This document shows, in pieces, positions 1-9,475 of a stretch of 64,000 nucleotides of DNA. Under the pieces are notes generated by a model that saw nothing but the letters and a program-made list of their open reading frames with translations, searched no databases and was not told the DNA's origin. Position 1 is the stretch's first letter, and each line of letters opens with the position of its first letter. Both the position numbers and the translations under genes were made by a program. The stretch lies in assembly GCF_900188205.1 (NCBI RefSeq), contig NZ_FZOH01000009.1:62001-126000 (forward strand). Direction: 5' to 3'. Source of the stretch: Geodermatophilus saharensis. GTDB taxonomy: Bacteria > Actinomycetota > Actinomycetes > Mycobacteriales > Geodermatophilaceae.

Positions 1-191
1 AGCGGTGCTGCGCGGCGTTGCCCGGGTCGACGTCGAGAGAGCGAGCAGCGACCACGGCACACCGTCCTCGTCCGGCCCCCGGAGCTCCGAGGGTCCGCTC
101 CCGGCCCGGGCCCGTCAACGGGCGCGGGCGGTCGCGGTCGGTGGCCGGAGGGGCTCCCGTGCGGGCAGCGGCGCCGCTACGGTCGGCCGCC

Positions 192-848
192 ATGACAGCG
201 CCGACGATGAACGGGCTGATCCACAACGCCGTGCGCCGGGACCTCGCCCGCCTGTCGGCGGCCCTCGACCCGTGGCAGGACGGCGACCGCGCCCGGGCGG
301 CCGGCCTCGAGCGGGCCTTCGCCAACGTGCACCGCGAGCTGACCCACCACCACGAGGGCGAGGACGAGTACGTCTGGCCCTTCCTCGCCGGCACCGGGGT
401 CGCCGCGGACCTGCTGACCGAGATGGAGGAGGAGCACGCGGCGATGTCGGCCGCGCTGGCCGGCACCGCCGGCGCGCTGCGCACGCTGGCCCGGACCGGT
501 TCCGGGGCCGACGCCGCGGCCGCCCGCACCAGCGTGGAGCACACCCGCGCGGTGGTGGTCGGCCACCTCGACCACGAGGAGGAGGCGCTCGAGCCGCTGC
601 TGCGCGCGCACGAGGGCAGCGCCGAGTGGCGGGCCGTCACCGGCCGGCTCCGGCACCGCGACCCCCGCGCGGCCGGCTCCTTCTTCGCCTGGCTCACCGA
701 CGGCATCAGCGCCGGCGACCGGGCGGTGCTGCGCGCCACGGTGCCGGCGCCGGTCACCGCCGTGCTGTCCCGGGTGTTCGGCCGGCGCTACACCCGCGGG
801 GTCGCGCCGGTGTGGCGCGCCGCGGTCCGCCCGCCCGTCGGCGGCTAG
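192..848 (+). CDS. Hemerythrin HHE domain protein
   Basis: A 218-residue soluble protein with the HHE cation-binding (hemerythrin-like) fold. Residues of the type that bind a di-iron site are visible: a His near residue 11, the HRELTHHHEGED segment near residue 50, EEEH near residue 85 and HLDHEEE near residue 135. Family members bind oxygen, nitric oxide or peroxide, or store iron; the substrate here is unknown. The ATG at 192 is preferred over an upstream in-frame ATG at 18, because the translated extension from 18 is Arg/Pro-rich low-complexity sequence. The gene converges with the ferrochelatase gene and their stop codons overlap in a CTAG tetramer, so there is no space for a terminator. 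Confidence 0.85.
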   Translation: MTAPTMNGLIHNAVRRDLARLSAALDPWQDGDRARAAGLERAFANVHRELTHHHEGEDEYVWPFLAGTGVAADLLTEMEEEHAAMSAALAGTAGALRTLARTGSGADAAAARTSVEHTRAVVVGHLDHEEEALEPLLRAHEGSAEWRAVTGRLRHRDPRAAGSFFAWLTDGISAGDRAVLRATVPAPVTAVLSRVFGRRYTRGVAPVWRAAVRPPVGG

Positions 849-1960
849 CGGCCCGCCGGCCGCGGGACGTGGCAGCAGGCGGCGGGGCAGTTGGTGCCCA
901 GCCGCGGCTGCCCGCCGGCGCGGCGCTCCTCCAGCAGCTCGCGGACCATCGCCACGAACGCCGGGTGGGTGCCGGCGGTACCGGCCCGCACGAACACCAG
1001 CCCGAGCTCCTCGGCGGTCCCCTCCGCCTCGTTGTCGAGGTCCCAGACGACCTCGAGGTGGTCGCTGACGAACCCGACCGGGAACACCACGACCGCGCGC
1101 TCGCCGCTCCCGGCCAGCGCGCGCAGGTGGTCGTTGACGTCGGGCTCGAGCCACGGCACCGACGGCGGGCCGCTGCGGCTCTGCCAGACCAGGTCGAACT
1201 CCCGGCCGGGGTCGACGGCGTCGACGACGGCCCGCGCGGCGGCGGTCAGCTCGGTCTCGTAGGCGTGCCCGTCGGGCCCGGCGACGGCGGCCATCGCGTC
1301 GGGGATGGAGTGCGCCGTGGCCACCAGGCGGGCGGTGCCGCGGTGCTCCTCGGGCAGCCGCGCCAGCGCCGCGGCGAGGGCGTCGGCGTTGGCCCGCACG
1401 AAGCCGGGGGTGTCGAAGTAGTGCGGCAGCTTCTCGGCGGTGGGGCCGCCCCCGGTCGCGATGCGGGCCCGGGCGACGTCCTCGTGGTACTGCCGGCACC
1501 CGGAGTAGGAGGCGTAGGCCGAGGTCGCCAGGACGTAGACGTGCTCGACGCCGTCGTCGGTCATCTGCTGCCAGACGTCCTCGACGTAGGGGTCCCAGTT
1601 GCGGTTGCCCCAGTACACCGGCAGCTCCACGCCGTTGGCGGCGAGGTCCTCGCGGATCGCGGCCACCAGCGCCTCGTTCTGCTCGTTGATCGGGCTCACG
1701 CCGCCGAAGTGGTGGTAGTGCTCGGCGACGTCGAGCAGCCGCTCGCGGGGCACGCCCCGCCCGCGGGTGACGTTCTCCAGGAACGGCATGACGTCGTCGT
1801 GACCGCGGGGCCCGCCGAAGGAGAGCACCAGCAGCGCCTCGCGGCGGCCGGGCGGGGCGGGCGTGGCCGCGGGCGGGACCCCGCCGTTGTTGCGGACGGC
1901 CAGGGAGGGGTCCTCGTCGGGACGCTGGCCGGGGTGCAGGTCGACGGTGGCGCGGGGCAC
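845..1960 (-). CDS. hemH: Ferrochelatase (coproporphyrin III type likely)
   Basis: A 371-residue class II chelatase that inserts ferrous iron into a porphyrin late in haem synthesis. In actinobacteria the substrate is normally coproporphyrin III (CpfC). Visible features are the LLVLSFGGP start of the first Rossmann-like half, HYHHFGGVSPIN near residue 80, and FPVGFVSDHLEVVWDLDNEA, which carries the family's conserved His and Glu. A Cys-rich C-terminus (CPAACCH) fits the [2Fe-2S] cluster of actinobacterial enzymes. It lies downstream of inhA in the same direction, the fabG1-inhA-hemZ order known from mycobacteria. The start is GTG after a GGAAGAGAG purine run. A 66-base gap holding a tandem hairpin repeat separates it from inhA. 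Confidence 0.92.
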   Translation of the reverse strand: MPRATVDLHPGQRPDEDPSLAVRNNGGVPPAATPAPPGRREALLVLSFGGPRGHDDVMPFLENVTRGRGVPRERLLDVAEHYHHFGGVSPINEQNEALVAAIREDLAANGVELPVYWGNRNWDPYVEDVWQQMTDDGVEHVYVLATSAYASYSGCRQYHEDVARARIATGGGPTAEKLPHYFDTPGFVRANADALAAALARLPEEHRGTARLVATAHSIPDAMAAVAGPDGHAYETELTAAARAVVDAVDPGREFDLVWQSRSGPPSVPWLEPDVNDHLRALAGSGERAVVVFPVGFVSDHLEVVWDLDNEAEGTAEELGLVFVRAGTAGTHPAFVAMVRELLEERRAGGQPRLGTNCPAACCHVPRPAGR

Positions 1961-1996
1961 GGACTCTCTTCCGGGGACGGTGCGGGGACGGATGCG

Positions 1997-2045
1997 CTCA
2001 CACGCCGACGGCGTGGCGCTGTGACCTCACACGCCGACGGCGTGG
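1997..2045. repeat. Tandem 20-bp repeat with hairpins at the inhA 3' end
   Basis: The same 20-mer occurs at 1997-2016 and 2026-2045, a period of 29 bp. Each copy contains CACGCCG-A-CGGCGTG, a perfect 7-bp stem. The copy at 2026-2045 covers the last codons and stop of inhA. The other lies in the inhA-ferrochelatase spacer. It looks like a local duplication of the inhA end and could form two successive RNA hairpins between the two reading frames. Confidence 0.85.
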
Positions 2046-2799
2046 AACCCGCCGTCGACGTGGACGATCTCGCCGGTGGTGGCGGGGAACCAGTCCGACA
2101 GCAGCGCGACGACGGCCTTGCCGGCGGGCTCGGTGTCGGTCACCGACCAGCCCAGCGGGGCGCGGCCCTCCCAGGCCTCCTCGAACTGGGCGCTGCCGGG
2201 GATGGACTTCATCGCCATGCTGCGCAGCGGGCCGGCGGCGACGATGTTGGACCGCACGCCCTCCGGGCCGAGCTCGCGGGCCAGGTAGCGGCTGACGGAC
2301 TCCAGCGCCGCCTTGGCCGCGCCCATCCAGCCGTACACCGGCCAGGCGACGCTGGCGTCGAAGGTGAGCCCGACGATGGCCGACGGGTTGCCCAGCAGCG
2401 GCCGGCAGGCCTGGGCCAGCGAGGCGTAGGACCACGACGACACCTGGAACGCCGTCGCGGCGTGCTCCCAGGCGACCTCGGGGAAGCCCTCCCCCATCGC
2501 CTCCTGCGGCGCGAAGCCGATGGAGTGCACGACGCCGTCGAGGGTGTCGAGGCCGGCCTCGCGCAGCCGGTCGGCCAGCGAGCCCAGGTGCTCGGTGTTG
2601 GTCACGTCGAGCTCGACGACGGCGGCCTCCTGCGGCAGCCGCTTGGCGATCCGCTGGCAGAGCGACAGCGCCCGCCCGAAGTTGGACAGGACGACGGTGG
2701 CGCCCTGCTCCTGGGCGATCCGCGCGGTGGCGAAGGCGATCGACGCCTCGGTCAGCACGCCGGTGACGAGGACCTGCTTGCCCTCGAGAATGCCGCTCA

Positions 2800-2800
<1 letters not shown>
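2027..2800 (-). CDS. inhA: NADH-dependent enoyl-ACP reductase InhA/FabI
   Basis: A 257-residue SDR-fold enzyme that reduces trans-2-enoyl-ACP in fatty-acid elongation (FAS II). The N-terminal GKQVLVTGVLTEASIAF matches the FabI/InhA nucleotide-binding loop. HSIGFAP near residue 92 corresponds to the InhA Ser94 region. YGWMGAAKAALES supplies the catalytic Tyr and Lys at about 156 and 163, and AAGPLRS and ALLSDWFPATTGEI follow. Length agrees with mycobacterial InhA (269 residues). The start overlaps the fabG1 stop by one base (TGATG), so translation is coupled. The final codons lie in a 20-bp repeat duplicated downstream. It is probably co-transcribed with fabG1 and the ferrochelatase gene. Confidence 0.95.
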
Positions 2801-3546
<746 letters not shown>

Positions 3547-3579
3547 TCAGCCCCCGCCGGTCCCACCCGGCCGCGGGTG

Positions 3580-3933
3580 TCAGCCGGGCGTCTCGAGCTC
3601 GACGTCGTAGGAGGTGATGACCGCCAGCGCCCCGTCGCGGAACTCGTAGACGTCGCAGGAGGCCACCACCGAGGTGCCGCCGGGGTCGGTGTACCGGGCG
3701 ACGACGTCGCAGGCGGCGGCGTCGCCGTCGGCCACCAGCACGAAGCGGGTGAACTCGACCCGGGTGCCGGCGAGCGCGGCCAGGGTCTGCTCGCAGAGGC
3801 CGACGACCGCGTCCCGGCCGACCGTCCGCCGGGAGCCGACGGCGGTCCAGACGACGTCGGGGGCCAGCACCGGGTACACGTCGCGGAAGCGGTGGCGGCT
3901 GAAGGCCTCGGCGACCTCGCGGGGTGCGGTCAC
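3580..3933 (-). CDS. SnoaL-like (NTF2 fold) small protein
   Basis: A 117-residue protein of the SnoaL/NTF2-like alpha+beta barrel type. It shows a VAEAFSRHRFRDVYPVLAPDVVW N-terminal helix-strand, GRDAVVGLCEQTLAAL in the middle, and the strand SCDVYEFRDGALAVITSYDVE near the end. Members include polyketide cyclases, isomerases and proteins with no known reaction, so no substrate is proposed. The GTG start overlaps the stop of the patatin-like gene upstream (GTGA), which indicates coupled translation. No membrane segment or signal peptide is seen. Confidence 0.75.
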   Translation of the reverse strand: MTAPREVAEAFSRHRFRDVYPVLAPDVVWTAVGSRRTVGRDAVVGLCEQTLAALAGTRVEFTRFVLVADGDAAACDVVARYTDPGGTSVVASCDVYEFRDGALAVITSYDVELETPG

Positions 3934-4910
3934 CGCGCCGTCCGCTCCGCGGCCTCCCGCACCAGGTCGGCCACCTCCGGCCGCGCGGCGTGTGCGCCGC
4001 CCTGGAGGAACGACTGCTGGATGACCTCGTCGAGGCGGTGGCGCGACATCATGTCCGCGCCCATGGCCTCCTGCTCGGCCGGGCCCGGGGTGAACACGGC
4101 GGTGCGGATCCCGGCGGCGTGCAGGGCCCGCACCTCGCGGACGAGCTGCCGCTGCGAGTACCGGCGCACGGCGGCGGTGACGTCGGGGCGCCAGCCCGGG
4201 GACCCGCTCATCGGCGCGACGACGAGGACGAGGCCGACGCCGGCGGTGCGCATCACCGCGGCGTTGGTGGCCGAGTGCACGCCGCCGTCGACGTAGGCGT
4301 GCCGGCCGATGCGCACGGGGGCGAAGTAGCCGGGCACCGCGCAGGAGGCGGCGACGGCCAGGTGCAGCGGCACCGCGGGGGCGCCGGGGCGGCCGAAGAC
4401 CACCCGGCGCCCGTCGCGGCGGCGCACCGCGGTGATCCACAGGTCGCGCTCGGGCCACCCGGGTCCCTCGACCTCGCGCAGGGCGGCCAGCTGCTCGACG
4501 ACGTCGTGCCGGCCCGGCGCCAGCAGCGTCATGGCGGCGGCGAGTGGGTTGAAGCGCAGCGGGCGGGCGATGGCCCGCCCGATCAGCTGGGGGCCGGGCA
4601 GCCGCAGCGGCCGGCGCAGCACCTCCAGCGGCCGGAACGGCGCCAGCTCGGGGACGCTGGTGGCGGCCATCGTCCTGAGCACCTCGTCCTCGCCGGACAG
4701 TGGCGCCTTGACCGTCCACGCGGCGAGGTCCTCCGCGGACACCCCCGCCCGCAGCAGGGTGCCGGTGATCGACCCGGCCGAGGTCCCGACGACGACGTCG
4801 GCGCCGCGGGCGTCGAGGCCGAAGTCGTGCTGCAGCACCGCCAGCACGCCGGCGTGGTAGGCCTGACCGACGACGCCGCCCCCACCGAGCACCAGACCGA
4901 CACGGACCAC
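3930..4910 (-). CDS. Patatin-like phospholipase
   Basis: A 326-residue lipid acyl hydrolase of the patatin/RssA type, using a Ser-Asp dyad. GLVLGGGGVVGQAYHAG near residue 5 is the glycine-rich oxyanion loop. GTSAG near residue 42 carries the nucleophilic Ser in a G-x-S-x-G elbow, and YVDGGVHSATNA near residue 208 carries the Asp. There is no signal peptide, so it should act on lipids from the cytoplasmic side. It is coupled to the SnoaL-like gene downstream and separated by 52 bases from the mannitol dehydrogenase gene upstream. The natural substrate cannot be read from the sequence. Confidence 0.88.
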   Translation of the reverse strand: MVRVGLVLGGGGVVGQAYHAGVLAVLQHDFGLDARGADVVVGTSAGSITGTLLRAGVSAEDLAAWTVKAPLSGEDEVLRTMAATSVPELAPFRPLEVLRRPLRLPGPQLIGRAIARPLRFNPLAAAMTLLAPGRHDVVEQLAALREVEGPGWPERDLWITAVRRRDGRRVVFGRPGAPAVPLHLAVAASCAVPGYFAPVRIGRHAYVDGGVHSATNAAVMRTAGVGLVLVVAPMSGSPGWRPDVTAAVRRYSQRQLVREVRALHAAGIRTAVFTPGPAEQEAMGADMMSRHRLDEVIQQSFLQGGAHAARPEVADLVREAAERTAR

Positions 4911-4962
4911 GCCACGAGCCTGCCACGGGCGTGATCACCGGGCCCGCCGGGGCGGCCCGGCG

Positions 4963-6480
4963 TCAGCCCCGCGAGGTGGCCGGCGCGACCGGCCGCGGGC
5001 CCGGCGCCTCGTCGGCCAGGGTCTGCAGCGTCGCCCGGGCACCCCGCTCGTGCAGGGAGGTCAGCGTCGCCAGGTAGGCGGAGGTGAAGCGCTCGTCGTC
5101 GACCAGGTCGCCGAACAGCTCGCGGTCCGCGAGGAAGGCGAGCGGGTCCTCGCGCTGGGCCCGGGCCCGGGCCACCAGCGCGTCGCGCCGGCGGTCGGTG
5201 ATCTCGATCGGGTGCCCCTGCTCGTCGACGCCCTCGCAGTACCGGGCCCAGGCGGCGACGACGGCGGCGGACCGCCGCACCTCGCCCCCGGCGGCGAGGT
5301 TGTCCCGCACGACCGGCAGCAGCCACTTGGTCAGCCGCTCGGAGCCGTCGAAGGCCAGCCGGGCGAGTGTGTCGCGGACGGCGGGGTTGGAGAAGCGGAC
5401 GACCAGCTCCCGCCGGTAGTCGTCGAGGTCGATCCCGGGGACCGGCAGCAGGGTCGGGGTGGCCTCCTGCTCCATGTAGCCGACCAGGAACGCCCGCAGC
5501 AGCGGGTCCTGCGCCGCGTCGTGCACCAGCGTGTGCCTGGCGAGCCGGCCGAGGTAGGCCAGTGCCTGGTGGCTGGCGTTGAGCAGCCGCAGCTTCATCC
5601 GCTCGTAGGGGTCGACGTCGTCGACCACCTGCACGCCGACCTCCTCCAGCGGCGGCCGCCCGAGGCTGGTGCGGTCCTCGAGGACCCACTGGCTGAACGG
5701 CTCGCAGACCACCGGCCACCCGTCGTCGACGCCGAACCGGCGGGCCACCTCGGCGCGGTCGTCGTCGGTGGTCGCCGGGGTGATCCGGTCGACCATGGAG
5801 TTCGGGAAGGGGACCTCGTGCTCCACCCACGCGCCGAACCCCGGGTCCCGCAGGGCGGCGAACGCGGCGAAGCTGCGGCGGGCGACGTCGCCGTTGTGCT
5901 GCACGTTGTCGCAGGACACCACGGTGAAGGGGGCCACCCCGCGCCCGCGCCGGCGCGCCAGCGCCTCGGCGACCAGTCCGAACCACGTCACCGGCGTCGC
6001 GCCGCGCCCCAGGTCCCCGGCGACGCCCACGTCGGTCGGGTCGAACTCGCCGGTCACCGGGTCGATGGCGTAGCCGCCCTCGGTGACCGTCAGCGACACG
6101 ATCCGCGTCGTCTCCGCCGCCATCTTCTCGACGACGGCCTCGGGGTCGTCGGGGGCGAGCAGGTACTCGACGATCGAGCCGACGACGCGGGCGTCGTAGG
6201 TGCCGTCGGCGTGCTTGGCGACGAGCGTGTAGAGGCAGTCCTGCGCCGCCATGACCTCCGCCGTCCGGCGGTCCGACGGCAGCACGCCGACGCCGCAGAT
6301 CCCCCAGTCCTGCGCCTGTCCCTGCTCCAGGAGCCGGTCGACGTACACGGCCTGGTGGGACCGGTGGAAGGCGCCCACCCCCAGGTGCACGATCCCGGTG
6401 CGCACCCGGGAGCGGTCGTATCCGGGTACCGGCAGGGAGCCGGCCAGGGACGGCAGGGTCGCGGTGCTCAGGGGGTGCAC
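4963..6480 (-). CDS. mtlK: Mannitol 2-dehydrogenase family (long-chain polyol dehydrogenase)
   Basis: A 505-residue NAD-dependent polyol dehydrogenase of the mannitol/fructuronate family, oxidising mannitol-like polyols to ketoses. The N-terminal GIVHLGVGAFHRSHQAVY is the family's Rossmann entry. SCDNVQHNG near residue 205, FPNSMVDRITPAT near 240 and the KLRLLNASHQALAYLG helix with its conserved Lys and His near 308 mark the active-site region. Length is typical (about 490). A GTG start follows GGAGG. It lies 29 bases after the sorbitol-type dehydrogenase, at the end of the polyol uptake operon. Mannitol is the likeliest substrate, but arabitol cannot be excluded. Confidence 0.9.
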   Translation of the reverse strand: MHPLSTATLPSLAGSLPVPGYDRSRVRTGIVHLGVGAFHRSHQAVYVDRLLEQGQAQDWGICGVGVLPSDRRTAEVMAAQDCLYTLVAKHADGTYDARVVGSIVEYLLAPDDPEAVVEKMAAETTRIVSLTVTEGGYAIDPVTGEFDPTDVGVAGDLGRGATPVTWFGLVAEALARRRGRGVAPFTVVSCDNVQHNGDVARRSFAAFAALRDPGFGAWVEHEVPFPNSMVDRITPATTDDDRAEVARRFGVDDGWPVVCEPFSQWVLEDRTSLGRPPLEEVGVQVVDDVDPYERMKLRLLNASHQALAYLGRLARHTLVHDAAQDPLLRAFLVGYMEQEATPTLLPVPGIDLDDYRRELVVRFSNPAVRDTLARLAFDGSERLTKWLLPVVRDNLAAGGEVRRSAAVVAAWARYCEGVDEQGHPIEITDRRRDALVARARAQREDPLAFLADRELFGDLVDDERFTSAYLATLTSLHERGARATLQTLADEAPGPRPVAPATSRG

Positions 6481-6509
6481 GGTGTCCTCCGCTCGGACGG
6501 GGCTGGCGG

Positions 6510-7523
6510 TCAGCGCTGGGGGTGGACCACGACCTTCACCGAGCGGGGGTCGTCACGCCCGGCGGTCAGGGCGTCGGCCGCCCCGTCGAGGCCGTAGGTG
6601 CCGGTGACCAGCCGGTCGAGGTCGACCCGTCCGGCCGCGACCAGCGCGATCGACGTCGGCCACGTCCCGGCGTAGCGGAAGGTGCCGGTCACCTGCAGTT
6701 CCCGTTCCTGCACCACCGACAGCGGGAGGGACAGCTCGTCGCCGCCCATGCCGACCAGGACCGCCCGGCCGGCGCGGTCGAGCGCGCGGATGGCCGCCGT
6801 GGTCGCCGCGGGGTGCCCCGAGCACTCCAGCAGCACCTCCGGCGGGCGGGGCAGCTCGGCGACGTCGGCCGTCCGCGCGTCGACGACGTCGGTGGCCCCG
6901 AGGTCGCGGGCCAGGGCGAGCCGTTCGGGGTTGACGTCGGACACCACGACCTCGGTGGCGCCGGAGGCCAGGGCCGCCTGGACGCTGACCAGCCCGATCG
7001 GCCCCGCACCGGTGACCAGCACGCGCGAACCGGCGGTCACGCCGCCCTTCCGGCAGGCCCACAGGCCGACCGAGAGCGGTTCGAGCAGCGCGGCGGCGTC
7101 GTCGCTGAGGACGTCGGGCACCGGGTGGGCGAACGCGGCGTGCACCACGACGTACTCGGCCAGCGCTCCGTCGACGGGCGGGGTCGCGAAGAAGCGCATC
7201 CCCGGGCACAGGTTGTACCGGCCGGCCAGGCACTGCGGGCACGTCAGGTCGGGGACGCCCGGTTCCACCGACACCCGCTGCCCGACGGCGAGGGAGGTGA
7301 CGCCCGGCCCGAGGGAGGCCACCTCGCCGGCCGCCTCGTGCCCCAGCACGAGCGGGGAGTCGACGACGAACCGGCCGATCCGCCCGTGGTCGTAGTAGTG
7401 CGTGTCCGACCCGCACACGCCGACCGACGAGACCCGGACGACGACCTCCCCGGGGCCGGCTCCCGGGACGGGTCTCTCCTCGATCCGCACGTCGCCGACC
7501 CCGTGGAGCACGGCGGCCCGCAT
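6510..7523 (-). CDS. Zinc-dependent polyol dehydrogenase (sorbitol/xylitol/iditol type)
   Basis: A 337-residue medium-chain dehydrogenase. GVCGSDTHYYDHG, LVLGHEAAGEV and LEPLSVGLWACRKGG hold the catalytic-zinc and substrate-site motifs. GAGPIGLVSVQAAL is the NAD-binding loop. The structural-zinc loop reads PDLTCPQCLAGRYNLC, so Asp replaces the first of the four usual Cys. An ATG start at 7523 with AGCGAGG upstream gives the usual N-terminus. A GTG at 7571 overlapping the upstream permease stop is an alternative that would add 16 residues. Together with the mannitol-type enzyme it should oxidise two classes of imported polyol. Confidence 0.88.
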   Translation of the reverse strand: MRAAVLHGVGDVRIEERPVPGAGPGEVVVRVSSVGVCGSDTHYYDHGRIGRFVVDSPLVLGHEAAGEVASLGPGVTSLAVGQRVSVEPGVPDLTCPQCLAGRYNLCPGMRFFATPPVDGALAEYVVVHAAFAHPVPDVLSDDAAALLEPLSVGLWACRKGGVTAGSRVLVTGAGPIGLVSVQAALASGATEVVVSDVNPERLALARDLGATDVVDARTADVAELPRPPEVLLECSGHPAATTAAIRALDRAGRAVLVGMGGDELSLPLSVVQERELQVTGTFRYAGTWPTSIALVAAGRVDLDRLVTGTYGLDGAADALTAGRDDPRSVKVVVHPQR

Positions 7524-7567
7524 CACCGCGCCTCGCTCGAGGGTGGCCGCGCTCGCGGCCGACCGGG

Positions 7568-8461
7568 TCACTTGACCGCGCCGAGGGAGAGCCCCTGCAC
7601 GAGCTTGTCCTGGGCGGCGAAGCCCGCGATCAGCACCGGCAGGGACACCGCGAACGCCGCCGCGCAGACCTGCGCCAGGAACAGCCCCTGGCTGGTCACG
7701 AACCCGGTCAGGTAGACCGGCGCGGTCTGCGCCACGGTGCCGGTCAGGGTCCGGGCCAGCAGCAGCTCGTTCCAGCTGAAGATGAAGCAGATCAGCGAGG
7801 TCGCGGCGATGCCCGGCAGGACGACGGGTGCCACGACCGCGCGGAGGGTCCGCAGCAGCCCGGCGCCGTCCATCTGCGCGGCCTCGAGCATCTCCACCGG
7901 CACCTCGGCGAGGAAGGAGCGCATCATCCAGACCGCGATCGGCAGGTTCATCGCCGTGTACAGGACGATGAGCAGCCAGATGTTGTCGAGCAGGCCGCTC
8001 CACTGCGCGAACAGGTAGATGGGCAGCAGCCCGGCCACGATCGGCAGCATGCGGGTGGAGAGGAAGAAGAAGAGCACGTCGCTCCACTTGCGCACCGGCT
8101 TGATCGACAGCGCGTAGGCGGCGGGGAGGGCCAGCAGGAGCACGATGACGGTGGACACGACGCTGGCGGTCAGGGAGTTGAGCAGCGACGGCCACGGGTT
8201 GGTGCCGGTGCCGACGCCGAAGAACTCGCGATAGCCCTCCAGCGTCAGCGGCGCCGCCAGCGAGGGCGGGTTGGTGGCGGCGTCCTCCTCGCTGTGGAAC
8301 GACGTCAGCACCATCCACAGCACCGGCACGACGAACAGGAAGCCGATCACCCAGGCGAGCAGCCCCAGCAGGGGGCCCGAGCGCGGCTTGCGGGTGCGGC
8401 GGGGCCGGCCCTCGGGGGTGCGGGTCGCGGCGACCGGCGCGACGTCGGTGATCGAGCTCAT
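7568..8461 (-). CDS. Carbohydrate ABC transporter permease (MalG family)
   Basis: A 297-residue inner-membrane permease with about six transmembrane helices. The cytoplasmic EAA loop reads EMLEAAQMDGAGLLRTLRAVVAPVVLPG near residue 205 and docks to the ATPase. An early hydrophobic segment (LLGLLAWVIGFLFVVPVLWM) follows a basic N-terminus. It pairs with the MalF-type permease upstream, and its ATG overlaps that gene's stop (ATGA). In mannitol/sorbitol systems this is the SmoG position. No ATPase gene is nearby, so the pair probably uses a shared MsmK/UgpC-type ATPase encoded elsewhere. Confidence 0.9.
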   Translation of the reverse strand: MSSITDVAPVAATRTPEGRPRRTRKPRSGPLLGLLAWVIGFLFVVPVLWMVLTSFHSEEDAATNPPSLAAPLTLEGYREFFGVGTGTNPWPSLLNSLTASVVSTVIVLLLALPAAYALSIKPVRKWSDVLFFFLSTRMLPIVAGLLPIYLFAQWSGLLDNIWLLIVLYTAMNLPIAVWMMRSFLAEVPVEMLEAAQMDGAGLLRTLRAVVAPVVLPGIAATSLICFIFSWNELLLARTLTGTVAQTAPVYLTGFVTSQGLFLAQVCAAAFAVSLPVLIAGFAAQDKLVQGLSLGAVK

Positions 8462-9444
8462 CGCGCGTTCTCCTCCTGGAACAGCGTCGACACCGTCCGC
8501 AGCGCCAGGGTGGCGATGACGATCGTGCCGATGACGACGACGACGCCGGCGGCGGATGCCCGGCCGTAGTCGTGGGCCTGGTAGAAGGTCTGGTAGATCA
8601 CGTACGGGAGGTTCGCCGTGCCCAGGCCGCCCGAGGTGATGGTGAAGACCGCGTCGAAGTTCTGGACGATGTAGATCGACCCCAGCAGCGCTCCCAGCTC
8701 CAGGTAGCGGCGCAGGTGCGGGAGCGTCATGTACCGGAAGATCTGCCAGGTGCTCGCGCCGTCGAGGCGGGCGGCCTCGATGACGTCCAGCGGCCGGCTC
8801 TGCAGTCCCGCCAGCAGGATCAGCATCATGAACGGCGTCCACTGCCAGATGAGCGCGACCTCCACCGAGACCAGCGGGGCGGCCGTGATCCAGTCCGGCT
8901 GTGGCGCGTCGTCGGACCCGAACAACCGCCAGATGCCGTTGAGGGTGCCGTTGAGCAGGCCGTACTCGGGGTTGAACAGGGCGTGCTTCCACAGCAGCGC
9001 CGCGGCCACCGGCACGATCAGGAACGGTGTGATCATCATGGTCCGCACCACGCCGCGGCCGCGGAACCTGCGGTCCAGCAGCAGTGCGACGCCCAGCCCC
9101 AGGAGCAGGCTGACCAGCACGACGACCACGGTCAGGATGACCGTCGTGAGGATCGCCTCGCGCATGTTGACGTCGGTGAGCACGCTGGCGTAGTTGCTGA
9201 AGCCGGTGAAGCCGCGCTCGTCGGGGTAGTAGGCGTTCCAGTCCATGAAGGACACGACCAGCGTCACCACGAACGGCAGCTGGGTCACCACGATGGTGAA
9301 GACCAGGGCCGGCAGCAGGGGCGCCCGGCGGGCCCAGTCGCTGGTCCGGCGGAGCGCGCCGCCCGGGGGTGGCGGCGGTGGCGGGGTCGGTGGCGTGGGC
9401 GGCTGCTGACCGCGTCCGCGGCTGGTCTCGAGGGTGGTGCTCAT
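8458..9444 (-). CDS. Carbohydrate ABC transporter permease (MalF family)
   Basis: A 328-residue permease with about six membrane helices after a proline-rich cytoplasmic N-terminus that contains a run of Pro at residues 17-27. The EAA loop reads DVIEAARLDGASTWQIFRYMTLPHLR near residue 228. The first helix (PALVFTIVVTQLPFVVTLVVSFM) and the following YPDERGFTGFSNYASVL segment are typical of sugar permeases. It lies 31 bases after the binding-protein gene and is coupled to the second permease. In sorbitol/mannitol transporters this is the SmoF position. Confidence 0.9.
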   Translation of the reverse strand: MSTTLETSRGRGQQPPTPPTPPPPPPPGGALRRTSDWARRAPLLPALVFTIVVTQLPFVVTLVVSFMDWNAYYPDERGFTGFSNYASVLTDVNMREAILTTVILTVVVVLVSLLLGLGVALLLDRRFRGRGVVRTMMITPFLIVPVAAALLWKHALFNPEYGLLNGTLNGIWRLFGSDDAPQPDWITAAPLVSVEVALIWQWTPFMMLILLAGLQSRPLDVIEAARLDGASTWQIFRYMTLPHLRRYLELGALLGSIYIVQNFDAVFTITSGGLGTANLPYVIYQTFYQAHDYGRASAAGVVVVIGTIVIATLALRTVSTLFQEENAR

Positions 9445-9475
9445 GCCGCTGCCTCCTGGGGACCTGCCTGCGGGC

